From Cellulosilyticum ruminicola JCM 14822 (GTDB lineage Bacteria > Bacillota > Clostridia > Lachnospirales > Cellulosilyticaceae), in the NCBI RefSeq assembly GCF_001311925.1, contig NZ_BBCG01000034.1, positions 1-37,488 on the forward strand: a stretch of DNA of 37,488 nt, in the 5' to 3' direction. Positions 36,880 to 37,488 of the stretch are shown piece by piece (position 1 is the first letter of the stretch; every line of letters starts with the position of its first letter). Under the pieces are notes generated by a model, which was not told where the DNA came from, ran no database searches, and was given only the letters and a program-made list of their open reading frames with translations. The translations under genes were made by a program, and so were the position numbers.

Positions 36880-36914
36880 GGTCGGGTTGCACGTGAGTGC
36901 GCCTGACCTTTTTA
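36880..36914 (+). terminator. Terminator after the small membrane protein pair
   Basis: A GC-rich stem (ggtcgggttgcac with gtgcgcctgacc) with a short loop and the tail TTTTTAATTTTTTT. It lies 11 bases after the stop at 36869. Confidence 0.88.
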
Positions 36915-37488
36915 ATTTTTTTAGTGTATGATAGAGGGCGTGTGTATAAGTGATGATATCTTTTTTCTGTCTTAACTCGGAATTGGGTTAACTTTTGAAT
37001 TTCTCGCACTTATTTATTCGTGGGATATTTGATAGTAAATGCCTCTGCTTGGTTATAGATATTTTATGGGTGGGATATTGATGTGAAAGTTATAAGATGA
37101 AAAAATTCATTATGTATACTTTTAGGGCTAGCTGGATGTTGGAAAGAGACTGACTTTTTCAAAGGATTGAATTGGAATATTGTGCTTGATTGTTATGAAG
37201 TATTTAAGATTAAGTTTTTATATATTTTATTAAAGTCTCATTTACTAGACTTCTATAAAAGGGAGTTTTGTTATGTTAATATATATAGGTAATTAATTAA
37301 TATTACTATGTTGAAGTATTGGATTGCTGATGAAGATGTGCAAAGATGATAAAAATCATTTTGCTGAGATTGAGTATTGCATTAAGAACGCTTTTCAATG
37401 TCGCGTGCTAGCGACTGAGGCAACTATGGCGATTATTGGACAGGCTCTACTATTCTAATTTTAGGGTCTATAAATAATTTTGTGTATT
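36915..37488. other. AT-rich stretch with no supported gene
   Basis: No long open frame and no frame behind a good ribosome site were found. The only coding-like piece is a 42-codon frame at 37330-37458 on the plus strand (MKMCKDDKNHFAEIEYCIKN, then AFQCRVLATEATMAIIGQAL), which lacks a ribosome site and matches nothing I recognise. It may be a gene fragment or the start of something that continues to the right. Confidence 0.4.

Overview
The window is AT-rich DNA from a low-GC Firmicute, most likely an anaerobic Clostridium-like member of the Lachnospirales (a Cellulosilyticum-like bacterium would fit). The case rests on gene content: a T-box controlled cysE-cysS-mrnC-rlmB operon, a RecJ-type nuclease, cytidine deaminase, a bacterial GlnRS, a putative Re-citrate synthase, chemotaxis receptors, and strong Shine-Dalgarno sites. 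The lineage is an inference; no rRNA or tRNA gene was found.

Layout. (1) 1-9162: two tandem, paralogous, very large cell-surface adhesins on the minus strand (SpaA/Cna-B type). The left one runs off the window inside a Pro-Ser hexamer array and carries a frameshift just after its signal peptide. The right one (1800 aa) is complete, with a sortase-like anchor. (2) 9590-13430: the cysteine/translation operon cysE-cysS-mrnC-rlmB behind a Cys (UGC) T-box. (3) 13606-14294: a decayed chemotaxis receptor. (4) 14450-20014: recJ-like gene, a YeiH-family transporter with a small membrane partner, cdd, and gltS. (5) 20046-21150: a wreck of an ABC-F (antibiotic-resistance type) gene that keeps its leader-peptide/attenuator region and has an IS110-family transposase fragment inside it. 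(6) 21287-24557: a Cys-rich beta-type protein of unknown function, then a DUF2975 / XRE regulator / DUF4173 membrane cluster. (7) 24784-26957: a SatD-family island made of a 25-bp perfect inverted repeat, a minimal SatD, a DUF3307 membrane protein, and a full SatD with a helix-turn-helix tail. (8) 27128-29785: a histidine phosphatase, a 28-bp perfect inverted repeat, and glnS. (9) 29848-32340: an intact chemotaxis receptor and an unknown gene. (10) 32490-34610: an IS4-type transposase remnant, a small membrane protein, and a fused, decayed cheA-cheR remnant. (11) 34759-36117: putative Re-citrate synthase. (12) 36384-36869: two small membrane proteins. The last 570 bases hold no convincing gene.

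The window mixes intact housekeeping genes with decayed accessory genes: an MCP fragment, an ABC-F fragment, cheA/cheR, and two transposase remnants. The best candidate for an undescribed system is the SatD/DUF3307 island. Both SatD proteins carry motifs, in the same order, that resemble the core of class III nucleotide cyclases (Asp near the N-terminus, LGDEWQ, GxGxG, then DGxAFxLAR). One copy also has a DNA-binding-like tail, and its gene is one base from a polytopic, His/Asp-rich membrane protein. That reading is a hypothesis and is marked as such.
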